Positions 33,818 through 41,689 of a stretch of 64,000 bases of DNA are shown here, in pieces. Source of the DNA: Syntrophothermus lipocalidus DSM 12680 (GTDB lineage: Bacteria; Bacillota; Syntrophomonadia; Syntrophomonadales; Syntrophothermaceae); the NCBI RefSeq assembly GCF_000092405.1, contig NC_014220.1, forward strand, positions 310,001-374,000. The letters are read 5' to 3'. The notes under the pieces are model-generated. The model was not told the DNA's origin. It did not search any database and saw nothing but the letters and a program-made list of their open reading frames with translations. The number at the start of each line of letters is the position of its first letter. The first letter of the stretch is position 1. The translations under genes and the position numbers were made by a program.

Positions 33818-34651
33818 TTGCCCGGCTCAGGATTTCAATTGGGTATTTTTTCTTGGTTCGGGTTTGTACTCCCGCTGAGCGAGAGGCTCAGGATGATTAA
33901 AGAGGCCGGGTTTGGTGCTACTTCTGTCTGGTGGGAGGACGAACAGGGATATCCGGGAATTAAAAAGGAGAACATGCCGCGTATGGTACGGGAATCCGGT
34001 TTGCTCTTGGAGAACATACACGTTCCATATGACGGGTGCAACGCGTTGTGGAACGAAAACCGGTCGGTCAGAGAGGCCGAAGTGAAGAAACACATGGCTT
34101 GGGTTGAGGATTGTATCAGGTACGATATTCCGGTGATGGTGATGCACATAGCAGATGGACCTGCCCCGCCGGGTGTATTGAAATACGGCGTGGAAAGCAT
34201 CGGCCGCATCCTGAGAGTCGCGGAGCAAGGGGGCATAATTCTGGCTCTGGAAAACACTGACCACACCTCTTATCTTCGCCTTGTTCTTTCTGAAATCGAA
34301 TCCCCTTGCTTGGGGCTGTGTTATGATAGCTCGCACGACCTGCTTTACAACCCTGACAGTCCTCAATTGCTCTCGGAACTGGGCGGGCGCTTGGTTGCCA
34401 CGCATTTTTCCGACACCGACGGGATGCGGGACCGGCACTGGCTGCCGGGCGAAGGAGTTATCGACTGGGAACAAATCGGCAGGGTTTTTCCGCAGGCCAC
34501 TTACCGGGGTTTCCTGAGTTTGGAGGTGTGCGCCGATGGTGGTTGGAGCAGGGGGGATCCGGAGGCATTTATAAAAAAAGCTTATGCACAAGCTCTGCGC
34601 ATTGGCGGTCTGCTGACACGTTCACGACCTTCTGACGTTTGGGTTAGTTGA
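33818..34651 (+). CDS. Sugar phosphate isomerase/epimerase-like TIM barrel (AP endonuclease 2 superfamily)
   Basis: About 277 aa with the xylose-isomerase-like barrel pattern. Metal-binding residues are visible in IILALENTDH (Glu), LCYDSSHDLL (Asp/His), ATHFSDTDGMRDRHWLPGEG and FLSLEVCADGG (Glu). TTG 33818 lies seven bases after SD ggaggga; TTG 33812 is too close. It follows the S-component gene by 90 bp. Whether it belongs to the corrinoid operon is unclear. No substrate can be named. Confidence 0.8.
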   Translation: MPGSGFQLGIFSWFGFVLPLSERLRMIKEAGFGATSVWWEDEQGYPGIKKENMPRMVRESGLLLENIHVPYDGCNALWNENRSVREAEVKKHMAWVEDCIRYDIPVMVMHIADGPAPPGVLKYGVESIGRILRVAEQGGIILALENTDHTSYLRLVLSEIESPCLGLCYDSSHDLLYNPDSPQLLSELGGRLVATHFSDTDGMRDRHWLPGEGVIDWEQIGRVFPQATYRGFLSLEVCADGGWSRGDPEAFIKKAYAQALRIGGLLTRSRPSDVWVS

Positions 34652-34684
34652 ATTGAGGTTGAGTATTTATTTGGCATAATATGG

Positions 34685-35344
34685 ATGGTTATTGACTATG
34701 ACTGGATGGCAGGTGTGATGGATATGAAACTGGTGGCGGTTACTTCTATTAGGGAAGGGGCAGGGAAGACTACTCTGGCAGTGAACCTGGCTTGTGGTTT
34801 GGCCCGCGGCGGGTACCCTGTAGCTATCGTGGACATGGGGCGAGATTCGGCGGCTCGGCGGTGGTTGGAAAAGTTGTCCGGGTTGCCCTCAGGCTTGGCG
34901 CTCGCCTCCTGGGAGGAACTGAGGCAAGGAATAGATGAAAGAGCGGGTGTTGCGGTGGTTGACCTGGAGCTTACCGACCCGCCAGGGGCTGAAGTGTTAG
35001 CTCGGGCTGATGTGGTCATGGCTGTTATCGGGTTCGCAGGCGACATGCCGGACAGGGATGAATTGGATCGGATAGAGAGAAAGGTACAATCGATAAGGCA
35101 AAAAGAAACCGGGATTGACCTCGTCGTTCCTAACCGGGTCAACCCGCGGGAATGGAAAGAAAATGAGAACAAGCTGATGACCCTGATCGAGGTCTGGGGG
35201 GAGGAGCGGATAGCCAATCCCGTGCCCGGCTGAACCCGCATCGAAGATCTTCCCGGGGCCGGGAAGACGGTATGGGAGCTTTCTGTAGAGAACCTCAAGG
35301 AGCCGTTTGATTATCTTGTGAGCTTTGTGGTGGAGTGTGGTTAG
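34685..35344 (+). pseudogene. ParA/MinD-like ATPase interrupted by an in-frame TGA
   Basis: The frame has a P-loop SIREGAGKTTLAVNLACGLA of the ParA/Mrp group, with Arg-Glu in place of the usual Lys-Gly at the start of the deviant Walker A motif, and a Walker B-like VAVVDLELTD. It stops at TGA 35231-35233 after IANPVPG. The same frame continues for 36 codons with TRIEDLPGAGKTVWELS to TAG 35342, which matches the C-terminal helix of such ATPases. A CGA-to-TGA nonsense change is likely. The 182-aa short form could still fold. ATG 34685 or ATG 34724 may be the start. Confidence 0.72.
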
Positions 35345-35817
35345 TCGCTTCAGATAAGTCTTTGGAAATAATCCTGTCCGAAGCCGAGAAAGAGGATTCA
35401 ATCGATGGCGGGGAAGTCTTATTGCTAATAACTTTTGTCAGTAAAGCCGTTCCTGCCGGGTATAGAATTCCCCGGACCAACTGGCGGGTTACCTTTGCCG
35501 TTCCTTTCTTAACCAGCCTTCGAACAGCCCAACGAAAAATTAATCCTTTCACTGCTTTCCCACCTTTCCTAGCTTTCAGGCGCCTAACAGACTGATGTGG
35601 GCCTTTAACCGGCGACGTTTCTGGTGCCAGTGCCAGATAGAGAGAAGGGTTACCTTTCTGAGGCCGCCAACTTGTTGCGGTGAATCGGTTATCGGGGTCG
35701 GCCATAATGGGCAGAATATTCTTATATTGACATATGTTCAGAATCATTTTATCATGTAATTTGAACTTATGCTCAGTACGTGCGGACGATTTTAAACAGC
35801 AGGGAGTGAAACGAGCA
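35345..35817. other. Gene-free region before the DUF134 gene
   Basis: About 470 bp. A minus-strand open frame covers most of it but has no SD, an odd composition and no family resemblance, so I do not call it. The last 100 bp contain the promoter and box pair described separately (35727-35775). Confidence 0.4.
35727..35775 (+). promoter_or_regulatory. Promoter and putative operator of the DUF134/NifX cluster
   Basis: TTGACA (35727-35732), 17 bp, TATCAT (35750-35755). The -35 is embedded in TTGACATATGTTCA with a palindromic ACATATGT core. A related box TTGAACTTATGCTCA lies at 35761-35775. The same 14-mer and spacing occur at the other end of the cluster (39776). Confidence 0.6.
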
Positions 35818-36229
35818 TTGCCTAGACACAGAAAACGGAGAAGGGTCGGGCACGTACCCATGTGTTCGCTTGTGTTCGCTGTTCAAACCGGCAGGGATTC
35901 CCGCTTACGACCTTGAAGAGGTTGTTCTGAGGATCGAGGAGATGGAAGCTATCAGGCTCAAAGATCTGGTGGGGTTAGACCAGGAGGCCTGTGCCGAAAG
36001 GATGGGTGTTTCTCGACCGACTTTCCAGCGCATCCTGGTGGAAGCCAGGCGGAAAGTGGCAGAGGTTTTGATCGAAGGCAAGGCGTTGCGCATCGAAGGA
36101 GGGGCTTATCATCTCGATCCGGAGCATTTGCAGTGCCCGCGCTGCCAGTACAGCCTGATTGAAAAAGGAAGTGTTAAGTGTCCCAAATGCGAGCAGGTGC
36201 TGGGACATTACGAGGACAATGGATTGTAG
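35818..36229 (+). pseudogene. DUF134 (COG1342) DNA-binding protein with zinc ribbon, frameshifted by a 10-bp tandem duplication
   Basis: TTG 35818, after SD agggagtga, reads MPRHRKRRRVGHVPMCSL, the classic DUF134 N-terminus. The 10-mer TGTGTTCGCT is present twice in tandem (35861-35870 and 35871-35880). Removing one copy restores CSLFKPAGIPAYDLEEV in frame. The rest is intact: helix-turn-helix VGLDQEACAERMGVSRPTFQ and a C-terminal zinc ribbon CPRC...CPKC. A shortened protein starting at TTG 35870 (119 aa) is possible but has no SD. It heads the NifX/ParA-ferredoxin cluster. Confidence 0.85.
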
Positions 36230-36364
36230 AGGGTGATGTTCCCAACTTTAGCATATCGTGGCAAGTATTTGCGCCACTCTGTACCGAAGATAGAATCTAT
36301 TTTCCACGTCCTACTGACGCTTTTACGTGTCATGATGGTCTGCATCGACCAATGTCCAAACAAG

Positions 36365-36440
36365 ATGCTAATACTAAAAACAATTATGTCTGTGCAAATC
36401 CGCGATAAATCTGTGTGTATCTGTGGTTATAACCAAAAAT
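36365..36440 (+). repeat. Partial copy of a dispersed CACAGAT/ATCTGTG repeat arm
   Basis: The stretch ending atctgtgtgtatctgtggtta resembles the right arm of the elements at 46.8 and 59.0 kb. It fills most of the intergenic gap between DUF134 and the first NifX gene. Confidence 0.5.
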
Positions 36441-36453
36441 AGGAGGTGAAGAC

Positions 36454-36795
36454 ATGAAAGTAGCTATGAGCGTGGAACAAGATTCTGACAACGCGAGAGT
36501 AGACGAGCGTTTCGGGCGTTGCCGCTACTTTGCAGTTGTTGACACTGATACGAAAAGCGTGACTTTCGTGGCCAACGATGCGTCCGAAAGTAGCGGGGCT
36601 GGGGTCAAGGCTGCCCGTGCGTTGCTGAAACAGGGAATCGATGCGGTGATTGTGGGCAACATAGGGCCAAAGGCCTTTGAGGTTTTAGCCAGGGCTGGCA
36701 TTCCGGTTTATGGAGGATTGACCGGCACCATCCAGGAAAGCCTGGAACTATTCATCCAAGGCAAATTGGGGAAAATGGACATGCCTAATAATTAA
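36454..36795 (+). CDS. NifX/NifB-C family protein (dinitrogenase iron-molybdenum cofactor-type domain) 1
   Basis: A 113-aa single-domain protein of the NifX/NafY fold: DERFGRCRYFAVVDTD, GIDAVIVGNIGPKAFEVL and GIPVYGGLTGTIQESLELF. The family binds Fe-S or FeMo-co-type clusters in nitrogen fixers; small stand-alone members occur widely in anaerobes without nitrogenase. ATG has SD aggaggtg. No nif structural genes are in the window. Confidence 0.9.
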   Translation: MKVAMSVEQDSDNARVDERFGRCRYFAVVDTDTKSVTFVANDASESSGAGVKAARALLKQGIDAVIVGNIGPKAFEVLARAGIPVYGGLTGTIQESLELFIQGKLGKMDMPNN

Positions 36796-36812
36796 ACTAG
36801 GGGGTTATAAAG

Positions 36813-37169
36813 ATGAGGATTGCGGTGGCAAGAGAAGGGGATATGGTGTCCGAACATTTTGGACACTGTGAACAGTTCGTCCTGTTCGATGTCGAGGGGA
36901 CAAATGTCACCAACATGACGACAGTAGATAATCCAGGGCACCAGCCCGGGTTTCTGCCGGGGTTTCTAAAGGATAAGGGAGTGGACGTGGTGATAGCCGG
37001 CGGTATGGGACCTAAGGCGGTGGAGCTGTTTCAGAGTTTGGGCATAAAAACCATAACCGGTGTACGTGGATCCATCCGCGGTGCTGTTGAAGCATACGTG
37101 GCCGGAGAACTTAAAGGGACAGGTGAGGTGTGTGACCATCACGGAGGGCACGACTGCGAGCACCGGTGA
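36813..37169 (+). CDS. NifX/NifB-C family protein 2, with His-rich tail
   Basis: The 118-aa product is a second copy of the fold: SEHFGHCEQFVLFDVEG, GVDVVIAGGMGPKAVELF and GIKTITGVRGSIRGAVEAY. The tail CDHHGGHDCEHR is rich in His and Cys and could bind metal. It lies 17 bp after the first NifX-like gene and 12 bp before the ParA-ferredoxin pair, so all are probably one operon. Confidence 0.9.
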   Translation: MRIAVAREGDMVSEHFGHCEQFVLFDVEGTNVTNMTTVDNPGHQPGFLPGFLKDKGVDVVIAGGMGPKAVELFQSLGIKTITGVRGSIRGAVEAYVAGELKGTGEVCDHHGGHDCEHR

Positions 37170-37181
37170 GGGGGCAAAACC

Positions 37182-38027
37182 GTGGTTATCGTAGTTGCCA
37201 GCGGGAAAGGCGGTACCGGCAAAACTACAGTGGCTACAAACCTAGCAGCCAGTTCAGCCGAGCATCAGCCGGTGCAGTTTTTGGACCTGGACGTGGAAGA
37301 GCCTAATGCCCACGTGTTCCTGAAGCCGGAGATTAGCGAGCGAACCGAGGTTTACACCCAAGTGCCCTCTGTAGATTACGGGCTTTGCAATCTATGTGGT
37401 TTGTGCGGGGATGTCTGTGCTTTCAATGCTCTGGTACCTTTGACGGAAGAGATACTGTTTTTCCCGGAGCTCTGCCACTCATGCGGGGTTTGTTCGTATT
37501 TTTGCCCGACGAAGGCCATTTCGGAGGTGGAACGGGAGGTCGGGGTAATCGAGGGAGCTGAAATAGATAATATCGTCTTTGCTCAGGGGAAGCTCCATAT
37601 AGGGGAAGTAGCGGCTCCAACTGTTATCCAGGCACTGAAGCACAGGATAATGAAAAACCGGTTGGTTATAATGGATGCTCCTCCGGGCACGTCGTGCTCG
37701 GTGGTAGAAGCGGTTAGAGGTGCGGATTTTTGCCTGCTTGTAACTGAGCCTACCCCTTTTGGCCTGAGCGACTTGAAGTTGATGGTGGACCTTGTGGGTC
37801 AGCTCGAGATCCCGGCAGGCATCATAATCAACCGGTATCGAGAAGGATGGGACAGAATCGATTGCTACGCTGAAGAAAGGGGCATTCCCGTACTGATGCG
37901 CATCCCTTTTGATCGCGAGATAGCCTTCTGTTATGCGGAGGGGAGGCTTTTTACCAGAAGCTTACCGCGGTATGCGGGCATGTTTGCCGGGCTCGTTGGC
38001 AAGATAGAGGGACTGGTGATAAGATGA
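37182..38027 (+). CDS. MinD/ParA-superfamily ATPase with inserted 2[4Fe-4S] ferredoxin domain, copy 1
   Basis: The 281-aa product opens with the deviant Walker A SGKGGTGKTTVATNLA. At about 63-110 it carries an inserted ferredoxin with two CxxCxxCxxxC motifs (CNLCGLCGDVC and CHSCGVCSYFC). A later ATPase switch reads IMDAPPGTSCSVVEAV. The family (COG1149) is thought to act in cluster transfer or electron transfer coupled to ATP, but its function is not established. It overlaps copy 2 by four bases, so the proteins are probably made in equal amounts and may form a heterodimer. Confidence 0.92.
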   Translation: MVIVVASGKGGTGKTTVATNLAASSAEHQPVQFLDLDVEEPNAHVFLKPEISERTEVYTQVPSVDYGLCNLCGLCGDVCAFNALVPLTEEILFFPELCHSCGVCSYFCPTKAISEVEREVGVIEGAEIDNIVFAQGKLHIGEVAAPTVIQALKHRIMKNRLVIMDAPPGTSCSVVEAVRGADFCLLVTEPTPFGLSDLKLMVDLVGQLEIPAGIIINRYREGWDRIDCYAEERGIPVLMRIPFDREIAFCYAEGRLFTRSLPRYAGMFAGLVGKIEGLVIR

Positions 38028-38881
38028 AAGAGTTGGTGATAATCAGTGGTAAAGGGGGGACCGGCAAAACCTGTTTATCCTCATCTTTAGCGGTGCTGGC
38101 AGGTAGTTCTGTGATTTGCGACTGCGACGTGGAGGCACCCAACCTTCATATCCTTTTGCAGCCTCAACCGAGGGAGTCGGAGGCTTTTTCAGCCTCGCGG
38201 CGAGCGTGGTTGGATCCGGAGAAGTGCGTAAAGTGCGAATTGTGTATGGAAATCTGCCGTTTCGGCGCCATTAGTGATTACCAGGTTTCGGACCTAGACT
38301 GCGAAGGCTGCGGTTTTTGCTCCCGTATCTGCCCGGTAGAAGCGATCCGCATGGAAGACCGCGTTTCCGGAGAATGGTACCGGTCGGAGACGGTTTACGG
38401 GCCCATGTTTCACGCGCGGCTGCGGGCGGGGCAGCCGAACTCCGGTAAACTGGTAGCTCTTCTAAGGCGTAAAGCGAAAGAAGCGGCGAAGACCAATGGG
38501 AGGCGTTACATCATAACCGACGGACCTCCTGGTACCGGATGCCCGGCCATAGCGGCTATTACAGGATGTAGCCTGGCGGCTATCGTTACGGAACCGACGC
38601 TTTCTGCTATCCACGACATGCAGAGAGTCATAGAACTCTGCGAGCATTTCAAGGTAAGGTTCGGGGTAGTAATCAACAAGTGCGATCTCAGTCCCATCAA
38701 AACCCAAGAAATAAAGGAGTTTTGCAGGGATAAAGGGATTGCGGTTTGGGGATCTGTCCCTTACCGCGAAGACTTTTTGCACGCGATTGATTGCTGCTTA
38801 CCCCCTGTGAGTTATTCTAAAGATATAGCCGAAATCGTGAAACCTATTTGGAAAGAAATGGAGGTATGTTTGAGTGAGTAA
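38024..38881 (+). CDS. MinD/ParA-superfamily ATPase with inserted ferredoxin domain, copy 2
   Basis: The 285-aa paralogue of the preceding gene. Walker A is SGKGGTGKTCLSSSLA. The ferredoxin insert has CVKCELCMEIC and CEGCGFCSRIC. The switch-2 region is ITDGPPGTGCPAIAAI. It overlaps its neighbours on both sides by a few bases, showing tight coupling in the operon. Confidence 0.92.
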   Translation: MKELVIISGKGGTGKTCLSSSLAVLAGSSVICDCDVEAPNLHILLQPQPRESEAFSASRRAWLDPEKCVKCELCMEICRFGAISDYQVSDLDCEGCGFCSRICPVEAIRMEDRVSGEWYRSETVYGPMFHARLRAGQPNSGKLVALLRRKAKEAAKTNGRRYIITDGPPGTGCPAIAAITGCSLAAIVTEPTLSAIHDMQRVIELCEHFKVRFGVVINKCDLSPIKTQEIKEFCRDKGIAVWGSVPYREDFLHAIDCCLPPVSYSKDIAEIVKPIWKEMEVCLSE

Positions 38882-39737
38882 CGGTGAGAGTTGCAAAACC
38901 TGTCCCTCAAGCCAAGATGGGAGCTGCAGTCAAGCTCAGTCCATCGAGGAAAAGTCTCTGGTAGGTTGCTTTAACCACGTCAAGAACATGATCGCGGTGA
39001 TGAGCGGGAAAGGCGGGGTAGGCAAGTCTACGGTCAGCAGTCTTCTCGCTCTCAGCCTGAGACAGAAAGGCTACGAGGTCGGGATACTGGATGCGGACAT
39101 CACAGGTCCTAGTATTCCAAAAGCGTTCGGCATTGCGAGGAGCCCGGGCGTGACCCCGTTCGGCATACAGCCGCCGGAAACCCGGACCGGTATCAAGCTC
39201 ATGTCCATCAACCTGCTCTTGCCCAACGAGGATGATCCCATAATCTGGAGAGGTCCGCTTCTCGCCGGGGGGGTAAAGCAGTTTTGGGAGGAAACGGACT
39301 GGCGCGAACTGGATTTCATGATCGTGGACCTTCCACCCGGCACCGGGGATGTGCCTCTAACGGTCTTGCAGAGCCTGCCGGTTACCGGAGTAGTGATAGT
39401 CACATCCCCGCAGGACCTGGTATCGATGGTGGTCAAAAAATCGATAAAAATGACACAAAAGCTGGACAAGCCTATTTTGGGACTGATTGAAAACATGAGC
39501 GGTGTGGTATGCCCGTGCTGCGGAACCTTCCTGGAAGTCTTCGGGCGCAACCGCGGCCAAAAAGTCGCGGAGGAAATGAACATTCCTTATTTAGGGAGCT
39601 TGAAGTGGGATCCTGAGTTAATCGAGATGGCTGACGAAGGTACTATTGAAGACTACAAGTCGGAAGCAGTAGAAGAGATAACGGTAAGGTTGCTCGAAGA
39701 GGTGAAAGGGAAAAACCCTGCGCCTGAAGAGGCTTAG
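38874..39737 (+). CDS. Mrp/NBP35 family Fe-S cluster carrier ATPase
   Basis: The 287-aa product has an N-terminal Cys cluster (CKTCPSSQDGSCSQ), Walker A SGKGGVGKSTVSSLLA, ADITGPSIPKAFG, VDLPPGTGDVPLTV and the cluster-binding CPCC motif in ENMSGVVCPCCG. Mrp proteins carry [4Fe-4S] clusters to target apoproteins. It starts inside the end of the second ParA-ferredoxin gene with SD ggagg. The cofactor-related neighbours fit an Fe-S or metal role. Confidence 0.94.
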   Translation: MSNGESCKTCPSSQDGSCSQAQSIEEKSLVGCFNHVKNMIAVMSGKGGVGKSTVSSLLALSLRQKGYEVGILDADITGPSIPKAFGIARSPGVTPFGIQPPETRTGIKLMSINLLLPNEDDPIIWRGPLLAGGVKQFWEETDWRELDFMIVDLPPGTGDVPLTVLQSLPVTGVVIVTSPQDLVSMVVKKSIKMTQKLDKPILGLIENMSGVVCPCCGTFLEVFGRNRGQKVAEEMNIPYLGSLKWDPELIEMADEGTIEDYKSEAVEEITVRLLEEVKGKNPAPEEA

Positions 39738-39765
39738 TTCTGAGTTGAATTTTTATAATTTAATA

Positions 39766-39856
39766 CCCGAGATAATTGACATATGTTCAAAATGGGGTTA
39801 GAATTAAATCGAGCATATGACCAAATTGATATGTTCTTTTGGATAATTATCTCGGG
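39766..39856 (+). promoter_or_regulatory. Promoter, box array and 12-bp inverted repeat upstream of the DUF5320 gene
   Basis: TTGACA (39776-39781), 17 bp, TAGAAT (39799-39804). The -35 lies in TTGACATATGTTCA, identical to the box before DUF134. Related boxes GAGCATATG (39811-39819) and TTGATATGTTC (39826-39836) follow. The whole is bracketed by CCCGAGATAATT (39766-39777) and AATTATCTCGGG (39845-39856), whose right arm runs into the SD. Confidence 0.65.
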
Positions 39857-39867
39857 AGGTGAACAGA

Positions 39868-40146
39868 ATGCCTGGATTTAACGGAACCGGACCGTTGGGA
39901 TATGGACCGGGGACCGGAAGGGGTTTTGGACCCTGCGGAGCTGGCCGGCGTATGGGAAGAGGCTTGGGCCGGGGATTTTTCGGCTTGGGCGGCAGAGGAT
40001 TTGGAAGAGGTTTCGGCCGCGGTTTCTGGGGCTTTTTCGGAGGCTTCCCCGGCCAGAATCAGGAGGCTTTGAAAAATTACCGCCGGTACCTGGAACAAGA
40101 GCTAAAAGCGGTAGACAGTTACCTGGAAGACGCTAAGGAAGATTAA
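39868..40146 (+). CDS. Gly/Arg/Phe-rich DUF5320-type small protein
   Basis: From ATG 39868, with SD gggaggtga, the 92-aa product begins MPGFNGTGPLGYGPGTGRG, typical of DUF5320 proteins. A long Gly-Arg-Phe repeat zone and a short helical tail with coiled-coil character follow (NYRRYLEQELKAVDSYLED). DUF5320 genes regularly accompany NifX/Mrp clusters in anaerobes; the function is unknown. It has its own promoter but shares the box motif with the start of the cluster. Confidence 0.88.
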   Translation: MPGFNGTGPLGYGPGTGRGFGPCGAGRRMGRGLGRGFFGLGGRGFGRGFGRGFWGFFGGFPGQNQEALKNYRRYLEQELKAVDSYLEDAKED

Positions 40147-40203
40147 CATTTCGATTATGAGGCACCCTCCACAACGGCCTCTAGGCCGCACACAATATGA
40201 ATT

Positions 40204-40232
40204 GAGCCGTCGCTTTTGACGGCTCGATTTTT
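40204..40232 (+). terminator. Terminator of the NifX/Mrp/DUF5320 cluster
   Basis: GAGCCGTC-gctttt-GACGGCTC followed by gaTTTTT, 60 bp after the DUF5320 stop. Confidence 0.85.
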
Positions 40233-40451
40233 CGATGCTTGAACTCACACTGCCCTTCAACACCATTTACCACACCCAAGAAATGGAGCCTGGCAACGTT
40301 GATCAGCGTCCTATTTCGGGGGCAGACTCCCATGACACTTGAAAGTGCCACCACTGGAGAAAATGAAACCCTTGTTCTAGGTAGTGATGGAGATATTTTA
40401 GAGGTAAAAGGGATATCTGTGTCCATCTGTGGCGGTTTTTGGGAGCAAGTG

Positions 40452-41360
40452 TCAGGTGTTGATTTTTAGCTTCTGACCGGCCCTAGCTAGGTCATCCTGC
40501 AGAGGCTTGATTACCTGTTCTACTGCTTCCTCCTTGGTAGCGAACAGTCCCATGTGGACCAGCCAGGCTCTGCGGCTGCCCTTGCGCCACGGCGAAACAA
40601 AGATCTCGTAAACTTTGGGTTCGGGTTGAACTACCAGATCGGTTATGGTCCATATTTCGGAGAATGGATAATCGAAGGGCAAGGTACAATAACCCCCCAA
40701 CTCTCCCCAGTCTTTTCCCCACGAATTCAGGGCTAACCACCGGTTATCTTTGGTCCAGCCCACCAGAACCAGGGCGTGAAACCCGTACATATTCTCTTTG
40801 ATGGGGTCGGGTCTGGGCAGGTGGCCTCCCTGGTAAAAGCTGTCATAAACTGGAATCACTGCCATCACCGGACCCAGATCCATTAAGGCGGATTTGATTT
40901 CCTCAACCCGATAAGCCGCGGCGTAAGCCTTGATTCTTTGCGGGTAGGCGTCATGGTGCATGGCCTCGGTTATCATAGTAGCTGCTACCGGGTATGGGTA
41001 AATCCCCGGAAGCAATTGCTCCCGGCATACTCCGCGTTTGAGCAGGATTTCTAAGGCCTCACGCGGTATCATCCCTTCACCCCGATAGTGTTTTTGCTCT
41101 CGGGCTCCGTAGATGTAAGCAGCGGAGTAACGAGTGTACGTATTCCTTTCTTTTTGTTCTTGAATTTCTTTGATTGCTTTCAGAGAATAGGCTACGCAGG
41201 CTCCTACATCATCTTGATCGTAAGGCTCTGGTATCAGAGGCGCTACCTTGAATTCAACCGGGAAAGACCTCTCGACTTGCACAAAACGGGCAACGTGAAA
41301 ATCGCGGTGATCTTTGGGGCTGGGAATAGCCCCGAGTTTGCGGTGACGGTAGTCGGACAT
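40452..41360 (-). CDS. Papain-like (C1A family) cysteine peptidase
   Basis: The 302-aa product shows the C1A catalytic set: Gln/Cys55 in YDQDDVGACVAYSL, His in MYGFHALVLVGW and Asn in ALNSWGKDWGELGG. No signal peptide was seen, so it is cytoplasmic or exported by another route. The last 60 residues (AWLVHMGLFATKEEAVEQ) resemble a small SPOR-like add-on. Single-gene unit on the minus strand, with a good SD (gagagg) before ATG 41360. Confidence 0.88.
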   Translation of the reverse strand: MSDYRHRKLGAIPSPKDHRDFHVARFVQVERSFPVEFKVAPLIPEPYDQDDVGACVAYSLKAIKEIQEQKERNTYTRYSAAYIYGAREQKHYRGEGMIPREALEILLKRGVCREQLLPGIYPYPVAATMITEAMHHDAYPQRIKAYAAAYRVEEIKSALMDLGPVMAVIPVYDSFYQGGHLPRPDPIKENMYGFHALVLVGWTKDNRWLALNSWGKDWGELGGYCTLPFDYPFSEIWTITDLVVQPEPKVYEIFVSPWRKGSRRAWLVHMGLFATKEEAVEQVIKPLQDDLARAGQKLKINT

Positions 41361-41689
41361 GAAGTCCCTCCTCTCCCTGATTAGCTCTTTAATTAGGACC
41401 TAGGCAGTAAATAGTTGGTGAAACCAGCAGGAACTAAGACAGGGCTGTCGAATAACACAATATTTGGAACAAATGACATTAACCTTGGTCAATACATAAT
41501 ACGGGTCTCTCCCACGTTTTGCTCCGCCAAGGTACATAGGCGTGCACTGACTCAGTGTTCAGAACATCTTAAAATGCCTGTAGTTACAAAGCCAGCCGAC
41601 CATTGTGTACCGAGATAGCTCGATCATTTATGGTGCTGAGCACGCGGTTAGCGGCTATTTTTGAATCAGACTGCAAAGTTGATTAGCTG
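41361..41689. other. Intergenic region between the peptidase and the TPR membrane protein
   Basis: About 330 bp between divergent genes. It is moderately AT-rich. I see no gene, RNA fold or strong promoter pair in it. Confidence 0.35.

Noticed and set aside
33827-34591. Long minus-strand frame of 254 aa
   Set aside because: Antisense to the TIM-barrel gene, which has clear metal-site motifs.
35231-35233. Selenocysteine reading of the in-frame TGA
   Set aside because: No SECIS-like hairpin is evident just downstream, and the family does not use Cys or Sec at this position; a nonsense mutation is simpler.
35295-35861. Minus-strand frame of 188 aa in the gap before DUF134
   Set aside because: No SD at any start, overlaps the ParA-like gene tail and the DUF134 start, and I recognise no family. 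A degraded transposase was considered but no catalytic motif is visible.
40239-40469. Plus-strand 76-aa frame after the DUF5320 terminator
   Set aside because: It starts inside the terminator region without an SD and contains the dispersed repeat-like tctgtgtccatctgtgg.
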